Shown here piece by piece: positions 1-6,494 of a stretch of DNA of 8,887 bases. The translations under genes and the position numbers were made by a program. Each line of letters starts with the position of its first letter. Position 1 is the first letter of the stretch. The stretch is taken from positions 1 to 8,887 of the forward strand of contig CAMLNK010000104.1 of NCBI GenBank assembly GCA_946481035.1, written 5' to 3'. The notes beneath the pieces were generated by a model. That model was not told the origin of the DNA, searched no databases, and worked only from the letters and a program-made list of their open reading frames with translations. The DNA is from an uncultured Dyadobacter sp. (lineage in GTDB: Bacteria > Bacteroidota > Bacteroidia > Cytophagales > Spirosomataceae).

Positions 1-1062
1 TTTCAGTTTGTCGAAAGATTCCATTTCTGCCGCAAGCATAAGGCCTTTTCCGCGGATTTCCTTGATTTCCGGGTGAATTAACAGCGATTTAAAAAGCTCA
101 CCTTTGGCAATGGCAGCTTCGGGCAGCCGCCCGTCGATCGTTACCTGCAATGCGGCAAGTGAGGCCGCGCAGCTTACGGGATGTCCGCCAAAAGTGGTAA
201 TGTGGCCCAGTATCGGGTTGGTTTTGAGCACTTTCATAATCTTTTGCGATGCCATAAAGGCCCCGATAGGCATGCCGCCACCCATTCCTTTGGCACTCAG
301 CAGGATGTCCGGATAAATGCCGTATTGCTCAAATGCCCAGAAGCTTCCAGTACGGCCAAAGCCTGTTTGTATTTCATCTAAAATGAGCAACGTGCCGGTT
401 TCTGTGCATTTCCGGCGCAATGCAACTAGGTATTCGGCCTCAGGAACGCGTACGCCCGATTCTCCGCCGATCACCTCGATGATCACAGCGGCAGTTTGAC
501 CGGTAATTTTTTCAAGGTCAGGCAAGTAGCCGTGCTGAATATGCTTTACCCCGGGCAGGAGCGGACGGAAATTCCTTTTGAAAAATTCCGCACCCGCAAG
601 GCTCAATGCGCCTTGGGTAGCCCCGTGGTAGGCATTGTAGCAGGAAATGAATTCGCGCCGTTTGGTAAACCGTTTCGCCAGTTTCATCGCGCCTTCCACC
701 GCTTCCGTGCCCGAATTGGTAAAATATACATTGTCGATCAGTCCGAAAGGCGAGGAGTTAGGGGCATCCAGGCACAGCGTATCTGCCAGCGCTTTTGCGA
801 GTTGTACCTGTGCGCTTTGCACGTACTCGCCGTACACGAGCAGGTGCATATGCTTGTCGAGCTGCGCGTGAATGGCTTCGAGCACTTTCGGGTGCCGGTG
901 GCCGACGTTGCTCACGCCGATGCCGGAAATAAGGTCCATATACGGCTTACCGTCGGGGCCGTACATATAAACGCCCTCGGCCTTTTCAATTTCAAGGGCA
1001 AGCGGGAAATCGGAAGTTTGCGCCAGATGGTCGAAAAAATGCTGGCGATTTGAGATATGCAT
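1..1062 (-). CDS. Class III PLP-dependent aminotransferase (C-terminus cut by window edge)
   Basis: Reading the minus strand from ATG at 1062 gives 354 codons that stay open to base 1, so the C-terminal part (typically some 40-60 residues) lies outside. Fold-type I, class III aminotransferase signatures are all present: NSGTEA at residues 116-121 (PLP phosphate site), YHGAT at 145-149 (ring-stacking His146), LDE at 228-230 (Asp229 contacts the pyridine nitrogen), SAKGMGGGMPIGA with Lys258 as the Schiff-base lysine, and TTFGGHPVSCAA at 289-300. Relatives include acetylornithine, 4-aminobutyrate and diaminobutyrate aminotransferases, which transfer an amino group between an omega-amino compound and a keto acid; the exact substrate cannot be read here. 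The start lies one base after the stop of the upstream ATP-grasp-like gene (TAG-A-ATG), so translation is probably coupled. I infer that it supplies or consumes an amine or amino acid for the neighbouring ligases. Confidence 0.93.
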   Translation of the reverse strand, partial: MHISNRQHFFDHLAQTSDFPLALEIEKAEGVYMYGPDGKPYMDLISGIGVSNVGHRHPKVLEAIHAQLDKHMHLLVYGEYVQSAQVQLAKALADTLCLDAPNSSPFGLIDNVYFTNSGTEAVEGAMKLAKRFTKRREFISCYNAYHGATQGALSLAGAEFFKRNFRPLLPGVKHIQHGYLPDLEKITGQTAAVIIEVIGGESGVRVPEAEYLVALRRKCTETGTLLILDEIQTGFGRTGSFWAFEQYGIYPDILLSAKGMGGGMPIGAFMASQKIMKVLKTNPILGHITTFGGHPVSCAASLAALQVTIDGRLPEAAIAKGELFKSLLIHPEIKEIRGKGLMLAAEMESFDKLK

Positions 1063-1063
1063 T

Positions 1064-2257
1064 CTATTGTTCAAAAAAACTGGCACTGCCGCCTACCCAG
1101 GTGAAATCCTTGTTGTACCGGACCCCAATCATTTCACCGCGACTTAACCGGCTGAGACTGATCAATAGTTCCGGCCTTTCGGCATCGTCGGGCCAGCCGT
1201 ACATCATGCGGATTTCGCATTTGACGAGGCCGTCCGGCGCCTGGATCACGGGTTCGTAGGCAACTTTTCGCTGCAATATATAATTTTCCGGGTCGTCAAT
1301 GGCCTCCAAATCTGCATTTGTGAGGTGCAGTTGCACGCCAGAGCCCGCAAAAGAGAACAGCGGTTTCAATACGTAGTTTTGAAGATCGGGCGGAAAATCG
1401 CCTTGGTAGTCGCTCAGAAAACGTGTTTCAGGAACAAACTCTCCATTCAAAAAGGGCATCGCAAACTTGCTGATCCTGAAAAACCAGTTGGGATGGCCCA
1501 CCCATTGCACATCGACATCATCGGTGAAATGGTAGCTGGTTTGCAGGTCGGGATAGTTGAACAGGTCGTCGAAAATGAGGCGGTTGTAAATGCGTTTTAC
1601 CTGAATTTTCCGACCGTCTTTTTCGTAGAACAGCTGCCTGCCTTCGCGGATCAGTTTCGTATAGCAAACGGCTTTAATGCCCAGCATTTGCTCGGTAACT
1701 GCGAAATCAATGCGTGTTTTCTGCTTTTCGGGGAAAATTTCAAGCAAAATCACCTGCTCCGGCTGTTCGTCGCCGAGGATCAATGCTTTTAGTTTTGATA
1801 CGTATTCATCCACAGAATTTGTACCAAACAGATATTCGAACGCTGGCTGCACATCAAAAAACTTCCTGAAAGTTTCGGACAGGAATGCCTGGTAGCCAAA
1901 TATGGAGGGGAATCCTTGTAATTCAATCAACTGCGGGACGAGCTCGCCGGTAGCATTCCGGCAAACGGCATAGTCGATAGCCAAAAATGAAGTATGTGCA
2001 TTCTCGCCGGGCACATGCTGGTTTGCAGGCACGGCGCGGTCGGTTTTTGACCGGAAATCCGGTGAGAGCAATGTGCCGATGATTTCATCAGACGCCCGCA
2101 GGATTTTTTCGGTCAGCGCTTTGGGAACAAAAACGGGTGTTTCCGCAACCCTGAAATCCAGTTGACCGGGAAACGCGGCACTGAGTGATTCGACGAACTC
2201 CTCGTATCCTTTCTCCGTGAAGGAGTTGTTGAACGCTTCCCGGGCTTGCTTATGCAT
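1064..2257 (-). CDS. Divergent ATP-grasp-like ligase (predicted amidoligase)
   Basis: This is a soluble 397-residue protein with no signal peptide or membrane segment. The C-terminal third resembles an ATP-grasp core: NYVLKPLFSFAGSGV (residues 294-308) offers a nucleotide-binding Lys298 and a glycine-rich loop at 302-307, YILQRKV (326-332) resembles the adenine-hinge strand, and KCEIRMMYGW (346-355) with Glu348 and Arg350 could be the metal/phosphate strand. The N-terminal 290 residues carry conserved-looking stretches (LIELQGFPSIFGYQ at 110-123; HPNWFFRISK at 255-264) that I cannot assign; they may form the substrate domain. The overall layout recalls glutathionylspermidine-synthase-type ligases, but I am not sure of that. 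The start codon overlaps the stop of the upstream glutamine amidotransferase by 8 bases (ATGCATAA), an arrangement that favours coupled translation and suggests the two products work as a pair, glutaminase feeding ammonia to an ATP-dependent ligase. That pairing is inference. Confidence 0.8.
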   Translation of the reverse strand: MHKQAREAFNNSFTEKGYEEFVESLSAAFPGQLDFRVAETPVFVPKALTEKILRASDEIIGTLLSPDFRSKTDRAVPANQHVPGENAHTSFLAIDYAVCRNATGELVPQLIELQGFPSIFGYQAFLSETFRKFFDVQPAFEYLFGTNSVDEYVSKLKALILGDEQPEQVILLEIFPEKQKTRIDFAVTEQMLGIKAVCYTKLIREGRQLFYEKDGRKIQVKRIYNRLIFDDLFNYPDLQTSYHFTDDVDVQWVGHPNWFFRISKFAMPFLNGEFVPETRFLSDYQGDFPPDLQNYVLKPLFSFAGSGVQLHLTNADLEAIDDPENYILQRKVAYEPVIQAPDGLVKCEIRMMYGWPDDAERPELLISLSRLSRGEMIGVRYNKDFTWVGGSASFFEQ

Positions 2258-3092
2258 AGGCTGGCTGGAACGTTTTGTTGAACGCGTTTTTCAAAAATGT
2301 AGGGATAATCACGGCCTCGGTCATCGAAATCTTGTCCGGATCGTTCAAATGCTCGATCATATCATTGTATTTCTGCTCGCCGTGGGCTTTGACAATGGCT
2401 TCCTTTTTATCTTCTTTCAAAAAGTAACGCAGCATTCCTTCCGCGTCGGCTTCCGGGTGAAACTGCGTGCCTACAATCTCGTTGGAAAAGCGGATCGCCA
2501 TTACGGCGCGTTCGAGGCGCACATGCGGGCGAATTTTTTCCAGACAAAGTAATTTGGCACCCATACTATCGAATGCGAACTGATTAGGCTGGGTAACCTG
2601 AAAATCACGCGAATCGACGATCCAAAAAGGGTCGCTCAATGCATTCAGCAACGGATCCTTGCGGCCGGAGGAGGTTTTGTGTACCGGAAATGTACCAAAC
2701 GAAGTTTTGCGTCGCTTGCTCACTGCCGCCAGTTCCCAGTGAATGCAGGCCATTTGAAACGAATGGCAGATCAGAAACAAATGCTTTTTAACACGATTCT
2801 GCCGCTTCGCATTATAGGCCAGGATTTTATCCAGAAAACCAAAGAATTTCTTTTCCCAGGCCTCGCCAACCGGCGCCGGATTGCCCGGACCGCCCGAAGA
2901 AATGTACGCGTCGAAGTCCATACCCGGCACTTCGAGCTTTTGTCTTACATCAAAAACAGTGAATTCAACGGGCACGCTTTCTTGCTCTCCAAATGCAGCG
3001 ATGATCTTTTTAATGCATCGCATTCCCTCATTAGGGTGGCCATTGTACATATCCAGGATGGCGATCCGGAAATGTTTTTCATTAGTGGTCAT
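2250..3092 (-). CDS. Class I glutamine amidotransferase (GATase1) domain protein
   Basis: The 280-residue protein is a stand-alone class I glutamine amidotransferase, similar to the glutaminase half of GMP synthase. Visible signatures are SSGGPGNP (residues 65-72, oxyanion-strand region), the nucleophile elbow FLICHSFQMA (106-115) with Cys109, and GTQFHPEAD (208-216) with His212 and Glu214 completing the Cys-His-Glu triad. Such domains hydrolyse glutamine and pass ammonia to a synthetase. No synthetase domain is fused, and the last 60 residues are a helical, charged extension. The nucleophile motif is unusual: the family normally shows CxGxQ, whereas here it is CHSFQ, lacking the glycine two residues after Cys. 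The start ATG at 3092 precedes a normal first strand (FRIAILDMY). It overlaps the downstream ATP-grasp-like gene by 8 bases, making that gene the best partner candidate. It lies 122 bases after the YbdK-like ligase gene. Confidence 0.9.
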   Translation of the reverse strand: MTTNEKHFRIAILDMYNGHPNEGMRCIKKIIAAFGEQESVPVEFTVFDVRQKLEVPGMDFDAYISSGGPGNPAPVGEAWEKKFFGFLDKILAYNAKRQNRVKKHLFLICHSFQMACIHWELAAVSKRRKTSFGTFPVHKTSSGRKDPLLNALSDPFWIVDSRDFQVTQPNQFAFDSMGAKLLCLEKIRPHVRLERAVMAIRFSNEIVGTQFHPEADAEGMLRYFLKEDKKEAIVKAHGEQKYNDMIEHLNDPDKISMTEAVIIPTFLKNAFNKTFQPAYA

Positions 3093-3214
3093 TTCAGTTT
3101 GTGGCCGGTTCGTGTCAGTGAAACCAACCTTTAAGTTATAGAATCGGGTAACCTATCTTAAACAAATGTGTTCCTGATTAGTTCGGGTTTTGGATTAAAA
3201 GTTGGATTTAATTC
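3093..3214. other. Intergenic gap inside the minus-strand gene set
   Basis: This 122-base, AT-rich spacer is the only sizeable gap in the cluster. No ORF or strong intrinsic terminator is visible. An imperfect hairpin can form between 3131-3141 and 3153-3161 (TTAAG/CTTAA plus ATAG/CTAT with a two-base bulge and an 11-base loop), without a following T-run on the minus strand. No good TAnnTTTG element was found; the best candidate on the minus strand matches only 6 of 8 bases. The gap could hold a weak secondary promoter or an RNA-processing site that sets different levels for the two halves of the set. Confidence 0.4.
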
Positions 3215-4315
3215 TTAGCAAAGCCCTATTTTGGTTTCTGAAACAATATAATCTACCACTGCGTTCAAGCTGCCGGTTTCTTCGAAAACAGCCAGTTGGC
3301 GGTCGGCGCCGGTACCCATTTCAAGGATCTGGTGAATGTATTCGATCTCCTTGCGGCTACCCAGTTCGTCGATCACATCGTCGATGAATTCCAGCAATTC
3401 GTGAATCAGGATTTTGTACTCCACTTCCTCCTGTTTCCCGAAATCGATCAGCTTGCTGCTGATACCATACCGCGCCGCGCGCCATTTGTTTTCATTGATC
3501 AGCATCCGCCGGTAGGGGCGGAAACTCAGGTTCTGGCTATGCAGCTTGTGGATTTTGGCTACGAGTGCCTGCATGATCGCGGCGAGGCAGATCGTCTCGT
3601 CCGTACGCATAGGTACGTCGCACATGCGAAACTCGATGGTATTGAAAAACGGATGCACACGAATGTCCCACCATATTTTCTTACCGTTGTCGATGCAATT
3701 CGTCTTGACTAGCAACGCCACGTACTCGTCATACTCGGCAGCGCTGGAAAAGAAGTCGGGAATGCCGGTCCTGGGGAATTTGTCGAAAACTTTGGAGCGG
3801 TACGATTTGAAGCCGGTATTGCGCCCGCACCAGAACGGGGAATTGGTCGACAACGCGTAAATGTGCGGCAAAAAGTACCTTACCGCATTCATGATCTGGA
3901 TGCCCTCATTGCGGCTTTCAATGCCGACGTGCACGTGCAGCCCGAAAATGAGGTTTCCGCGCGCGACGTCGCGCATTTCGTCGATGATCTGATCATAGCG
4001 CGGGTCGGGCGTAATGAGCTGGTCGACCCAGTCGGCGAAAGGATGCGTGCCGGCGGCGGCCACCCGCAGGTCCTGCTTTTCGGCCAGGTCCAGGATCATT
4101 TTGCGCAGGTAGGTCACTTCTTCCCGCGCTTCCTGGATGTTATGGCAGATGTTAGTGCCCACTTCCACTACCGCCTGGTGCATTTCCGCTTTCACGCGCT
4201 CCTTTAATGTTATTTTTCCATCTTCAACCAGCTTTGACATATGCGACCGCAAGTTTCTGGTAACCGGGTCGATGGTTTGAAATTCTTCTTCAATTCCCAG
4301 GGTGAATGTTGCCAT
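3215..4315 (-). CDS. YbdK-like carboxylate-amine ligase (glutamate-cysteine ligase type 2 family)
   Basis: At 366 residues this matches the usual length of the YbdK/GCS2 family (about 370), which has a glutamine-synthetase-like fold. These enzymes activate a carboxylate with ATP as an acyl phosphate and join it to an amine; E. coli YbdK has weak glutamate-cysteine ligase activity and its true substrate is uncertain. Family signatures are clear: TLGIEEEFQ at residues 5-13 (metal-binding Glu9-Glu11), AAAGTHPF at 86-93, GLHVHVGI at 125-132 (His127 and His129), and WWDIRVHPFFNTIEFRMCD at 215-233 with His221, Glu228 and Arg230. No signal peptide or membrane helix is seen, so it should act in the cytoplasm. 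It begins 28 bases after the ATP-grasp gene, and the two form adjacent ligation enzymes of different folds, as expected for stepwise assembly of a short peptide-like molecule. The substrate is unknown, so calling it gamma-glutamylcysteine synthetase would go beyond the evidence. Confidence 0.93.
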   Translation of the reverse strand: MATFTLGIEEEFQTIDPVTRNLRSHMSKLVEDGKITLKERVKAEMHQAVVEVGTNICHNIQEAREEVTYLRKMILDLAEKQDLRVAAAGTHPFADWVDQLITPDPRYDQIIDEMRDVARGNLIFGLHVHVGIESRNEGIQIMNAVRYFLPHIYALSTNSPFWCGRNTGFKSYRSKVFDKFPRTGIPDFFSSAAEYDEYVALLVKTNCIDNGKKIWWDIRVHPFFNTIEFRMCDVPMRTDETICLAAIMQALVAKIHKLHSQNLSFRPYRRMLINENKWRAARYGISSKLIDFGKQEEVEYKILIHELLEFIDDVIDELGSRKEIEYIHQILEMGTGADRQLAVFEETGSLNAVVDYIVSETKIGLC

Positions 4316-4343
4316 AATGCAAAGTCGGCTGAATTTTAGTTCG

Positions 4344-5660
4344 TCAGGATTTCTTCAATTTGGAATTTTTGGCCGGCGCTTTGGTCGCTGCGGCCTTGGT
4401 AGTGGGTACTTTGGGTTCGGCTGGTTCAGCCACGGCGATGGGCTCCTTAGCGATTGCGCTCAGGGATTTGGCCGGCTTTTTCGGTGTTACCGCTTTTACC
4501 TTCACTTCTGTGGCAGACGCTTCCTTGGCAGAAGGTGCTGCTTTTACAGGCTTGGCTGGCGCAGCTTTGGGCACTTTAACAGGAGCCGCAGCTGCTTTTT
4601 CAGCTGTTTTGGTTGATTTTGCCGGTGCTTTTGTTTTGGCCGGTTCAGCCGGTTTGGCTGGTGCTGCCACCGGTTCGGCTGCCGCTACCGTCGGCTGGGC
4701 TGCCGGCGCGCCATTCACTGCCTGATTAATAAATGTACCCCAGGTAAGGTTAATCTGTCCCGAAACCTGCTTTTTGGCTCTTTCGATCGCCATATTGGCC
4801 GCAGCTTCCACCACCCATTCGAAATTATCGCGGCCTACCGAGTAAATGTCGGCATCCGGTGCGGGGTTACAGAAATCGATCGCATACGGAATGCCCCCAC
4901 GCACGGCGAATTCGACCGTATTGAAGTCATAACCCAATGCGACATTGAGTTTCAAGGTGTAATCCTTAATGGTTTCAAGCAGTTTTTCGCGCTCTTCGCC
5001 CTGGGCTTTCAGATCGGCGGCGTAGCGCAGGTGATGCGGGTTACGCGGTTCGTAAGGCATTACCAGCACATCTTTCTGCCCAATGCAATAGCAGCGTACA
5101 TAATCGTCGAAAACGATTTCTTCCTGCAACATCATCACCAGCTGCCCTGTTTCTTCATGCTTGATCCACATATCCTGGGGATTCACGACGCGGTACACAC
5201 TTTTCCAGCCGCCACCGTCGTGCGGTTTCATGTACGCGGGGAAGCCTACATATTGAAATATCTCTTCCCAGGCCATTGGGAAGGCCAGATTACGGAAAGA
5301 CGTCTCGCTTGTGTTGTCGGGGCGTTGTTTGGAGGGCAAAAGCACGGTTTTCGGTACAGGTATGCCCAATTTTTCCGCCAATGCATTATTGAAGAACTTC
5401 TCGTCGGCGCTCCACCAGAATGGGTTGTTGATCACGGCGGTGCCGGTAAGGGCTGCATTCTTCAAATAAGACCTGTAAAACGGAACGTCCTGTGAAATGC
5501 GGTCGATTATCACCGCGTATTCGTTCGGGGCTGCCTGTATGACCTTATCGATGGTAACGGCTTCTGCGATAATGCCGTCCTCACCTTTGCTGTTGACTCT
5601 TTCGATAAACGCGTTCGGGAAGGTATTTTCCATTCCAAACAGGATACCAATCTTTTTCAT
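4344..5660 (-). CDS. ATP-grasp ligase (RimK / D-Ala-D-Ala ligase-like) with Ala/Lys/Pro-rich C-terminal tail
   Basis: Residues 1-315 form a complete ATP-grasp enzyme. A pre-ATP-grasp domain comes first (KKIGILFG at the start, ERVNSKG and IDRISQDVPFYRSYL further on). The ATP-binding parts follow: AYMKPHDGGGWKSVYRV (142-158, Lys145 and a Gly-rich loop), the hinge LQEEIVF (178-184), and the metal-binding strand VEFAVRGGIPYAIDFCNPAPD (249-269) with Glu250, Asp262 and Asn265. Such enzymes form an amide bond through an acyl-phosphate intermediate. Residues 317-438 are entirely different: low complexity, rich in Ala, Lys and Pro, with no aromatic residue, ending KLKKS. Among residues 321-438 I count 36 Ala, 24 Lys and 18 Pro out of 118. 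The tail resembles histone H1-type basic tails and should be disordered. The gene sits 26 bases after the esterase and 28 bases before the YbdK-like gene. The substrate is unknown. Confidence 0.92.
   Translation of the reverse strand: MKKIGILFGMENTFPNAFIERVNSKGEDGIIAEAVTIDKVIQAAPNEYAVIIDRISQDVPFYRSYLKNAALTGTAVINNPFWWSADEKFFNNALAEKLGIPVPKTVLLPSKQRPDNTSETSFRNLAFPMAWEEIFQYVGFPAYMKPHDGGGWKSVYRVVNPQDMWIKHEETGQLVMMLQEEIVFDDYVRCYCIGQKDVLVMPYEPRNPHHLRYAADLKAQGEEREKLLETIKDYTLKLNVALGYDFNTVEFAVRGGIPYAIDFCNPAPDADIYSVGRDNFEWVVEAAANMAIERAKKQVSGQINLTWGTFINQAVNGAPAAQPTVAAAEPVAAPAKPAEPAKTKAPAKSTKTAEKAAAAPVKVPKAAPAKPVKAAPSAKEASATEVKVKAVTPKKPAKSLSAIAKEPIAVAEPAEPKVPTTKAAATKAPAKNSKLKKS
4347..4712 (-). repeat. Low-complexity coding region for the Ala/Lys/Pro-rich tail of the ATP-grasp ligase
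   Basis: This stretch encodes residues 317-438 of the ligase as irregular repeats of short units such as PAKPA, KAPAK, KAAPAK and AEPAEPK rather than a fixed-length tandem. The DNA is correspondingly repetitive in GCN, AAR and CCN codons and is open in several antisense frames, a by-product of its composition. The frame runs straight on from the catalytic domain without a break, so the tail is a genuine extension and not a frameshift artefact. Confidence 0.85.
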
Positions 5661-5686
5661 ATCAAGGTTTTGAGTTGTGTTTTTGA

Positions 5687-6400
5687 TTATTGCAAAACAA
5701 TGCGCGAGAGGTAATCAGGAAACATTTTGTTCCAGAGCGGCCAGTCGTGCTTTTCCCACCCACGGATGTCGAGCCAGTGTTCGATGCCGTTGTTGTTGAG
5801 GATGTTAGACATCCGGACGTTGCTGTCCAGGCAAATATCCCAGTCGGACGTGCCGAGCACTATTTTCATGTGGCCGAAGCGCCAGCCTTGCTCATTGGGC
5901 ATAAAATCGACAGGATTGGTAAAATACACCGAGTCGTCATAAAAACCGTCCAGAAAGCCGCGGATATCGAATGCGCCGCTCATACTGATCAGGTAAGCTA
6001 CCAGGTCGGGATGGCGGAACGCAAAACTGGCTGCATGGAAACCGCCGAAACTGCAACCCGCGACGCCGATCTTGCCAACATTACATTCATTGCGGATGTA
6101 AGGTACCAGCTCGTTTTTCAGGAATTTGTCGTATTGAATATGGTTCGCTACACGGAACTCGGGGTTGAGGTGCTTTCCGTACCAGGAATCGGCGTCGATC
6201 GTATCCACGCAGTAAATCTTGTACTTGCCGGATTCGACCAGCCATCGTACGGATTCGATCAGTCCCATATCCTTGGCCTGGTAGTACCGGCCCAGCGTCG
6301 TTGGAAAAAGCAAAATAGGGTAACCCCAGCTGCCGAAAACGAGCATCTCCACGTCCTTGCCGAGATGATGAGAGTAGTATTTAATGTGCTTCTCTTCCAA
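5687..6400 (-). CDS. Alpha/beta-hydrolase, putative esterase family
   Basis: From a TTG start at 6400 the product is 237 residues. It is an alpha/beta-hydrolase of the putative esterase (esterase D / enterochelin-esterase-like) group: VAGCSFGGFHAASF contains the nucleophile elbow with Ser117, the acid is probably Asp186 or Asp188 in LGTSDWD, and His218 in GWEKHDWPLW completes the triad. No signal peptide is visible. The frame extends upstream to another TTG at 6442, but the added 14 residues (MFCIFHLSTI...) look unlike a conserved N-terminus and lie over a probable promoter; starting at 6400 gives EEKHIKYYSHHLG directly, which fits the family's first strand. No in-frame ATG is available near this point. 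It is the first gene of the minus-strand set and ends 26 bases before the ATP-grasp gene. I infer that it hydrolyses or transfers an ester, thioester or peptide bond of the cluster's product. Confidence 0.87.
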   Translation of the reverse strand: MEEKHIKYYSHHLGKDVEMLVFGSWGYPILLFPTTLGRYYQAKDMGLIESVRWLVESGKYKIYCVDTIDADSWYGKHLNPEFRVANHIQYDKFLKNELVPYIRNECNVGKIGVAGCSFGGFHAASFAFRHPDLVAYLISMSGAFDIRGFLDGFYDDSVYFTNPVDFMPNEQGWRFGHMKIVLGTSDWDICLDSNVRMSNILNNNGIEHWLDIRGWEKHDWPLWNKMFPDYLSRIVLQ

Positions 6401-6426
6401 ACAAAGACGGTTTATAGTTGATAAAT

Positions 6427-6457
6427 GAAATATACAAAACAAATCATAGGAAGCAAA
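6427..6457 (-). promoter_or_regulatory. Candidate promoter for the minus-strand amidoligase gene set
   Basis: On the minus strand a TTTG (6454-6457) is followed after 19 bases by TATATTTC (6427-6434), seven of eight matches to the Bacteroidota consensus TTTG-N19-TAnnTTTG. Transcription would start at about 6420, leaving a leader of roughly 20 bases before the TTG at 6400. The upstream TTG at 6442 would then be untranscribed, which supports the shorter start. The -7 element has one mismatch, so this remains a candidate. Confidence 0.42.
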
Positions 6458-6494
6458 TTATTAACTTTCGGGTTTTATTTTCATCCGTAGCCGA

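Noticed and set aside
496..1053. A 185-codon open frame on the plus strand
   Set aside because: It is antisense to the class III aminotransferase, whose PLP signatures are complete across this stretch.
4302..4725. Two overlapping plus-strand frames rich in Gly/Phe or Ala/Gly
   Set aside because: They arise from the low-complexity DNA encoding the Ala/Lys/Pro tail on the other strand; a repetitive composition keeps several frames open.
3215..5660. Glutathione biosynthesis (glutamate-cysteine ligase plus glutathione synthetase)
   Set aside because: The GCS2-like and ATP-grasp pair superficially fits, but the ATP-grasp protein lacks features I would use to call GshB, and the added amidotransferase, aminotransferase and second ligase point to another product.
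5690..6421. A 243-codon open frame on the plus strand opposite the first esterase
   Set aside because: It is almost exactly antisense to the esterase, which has clear catalytic motifs; the translated frame has no recognisable domain and follows from codon bias.
6401..6442. Extension of the minus-strand esterase to TTG at 6442
   Set aside because: The extra 14 residues do not look conserved, the stretch is AT-rich, and a candidate promoter overlaps it; TTG at 6400 fits better.
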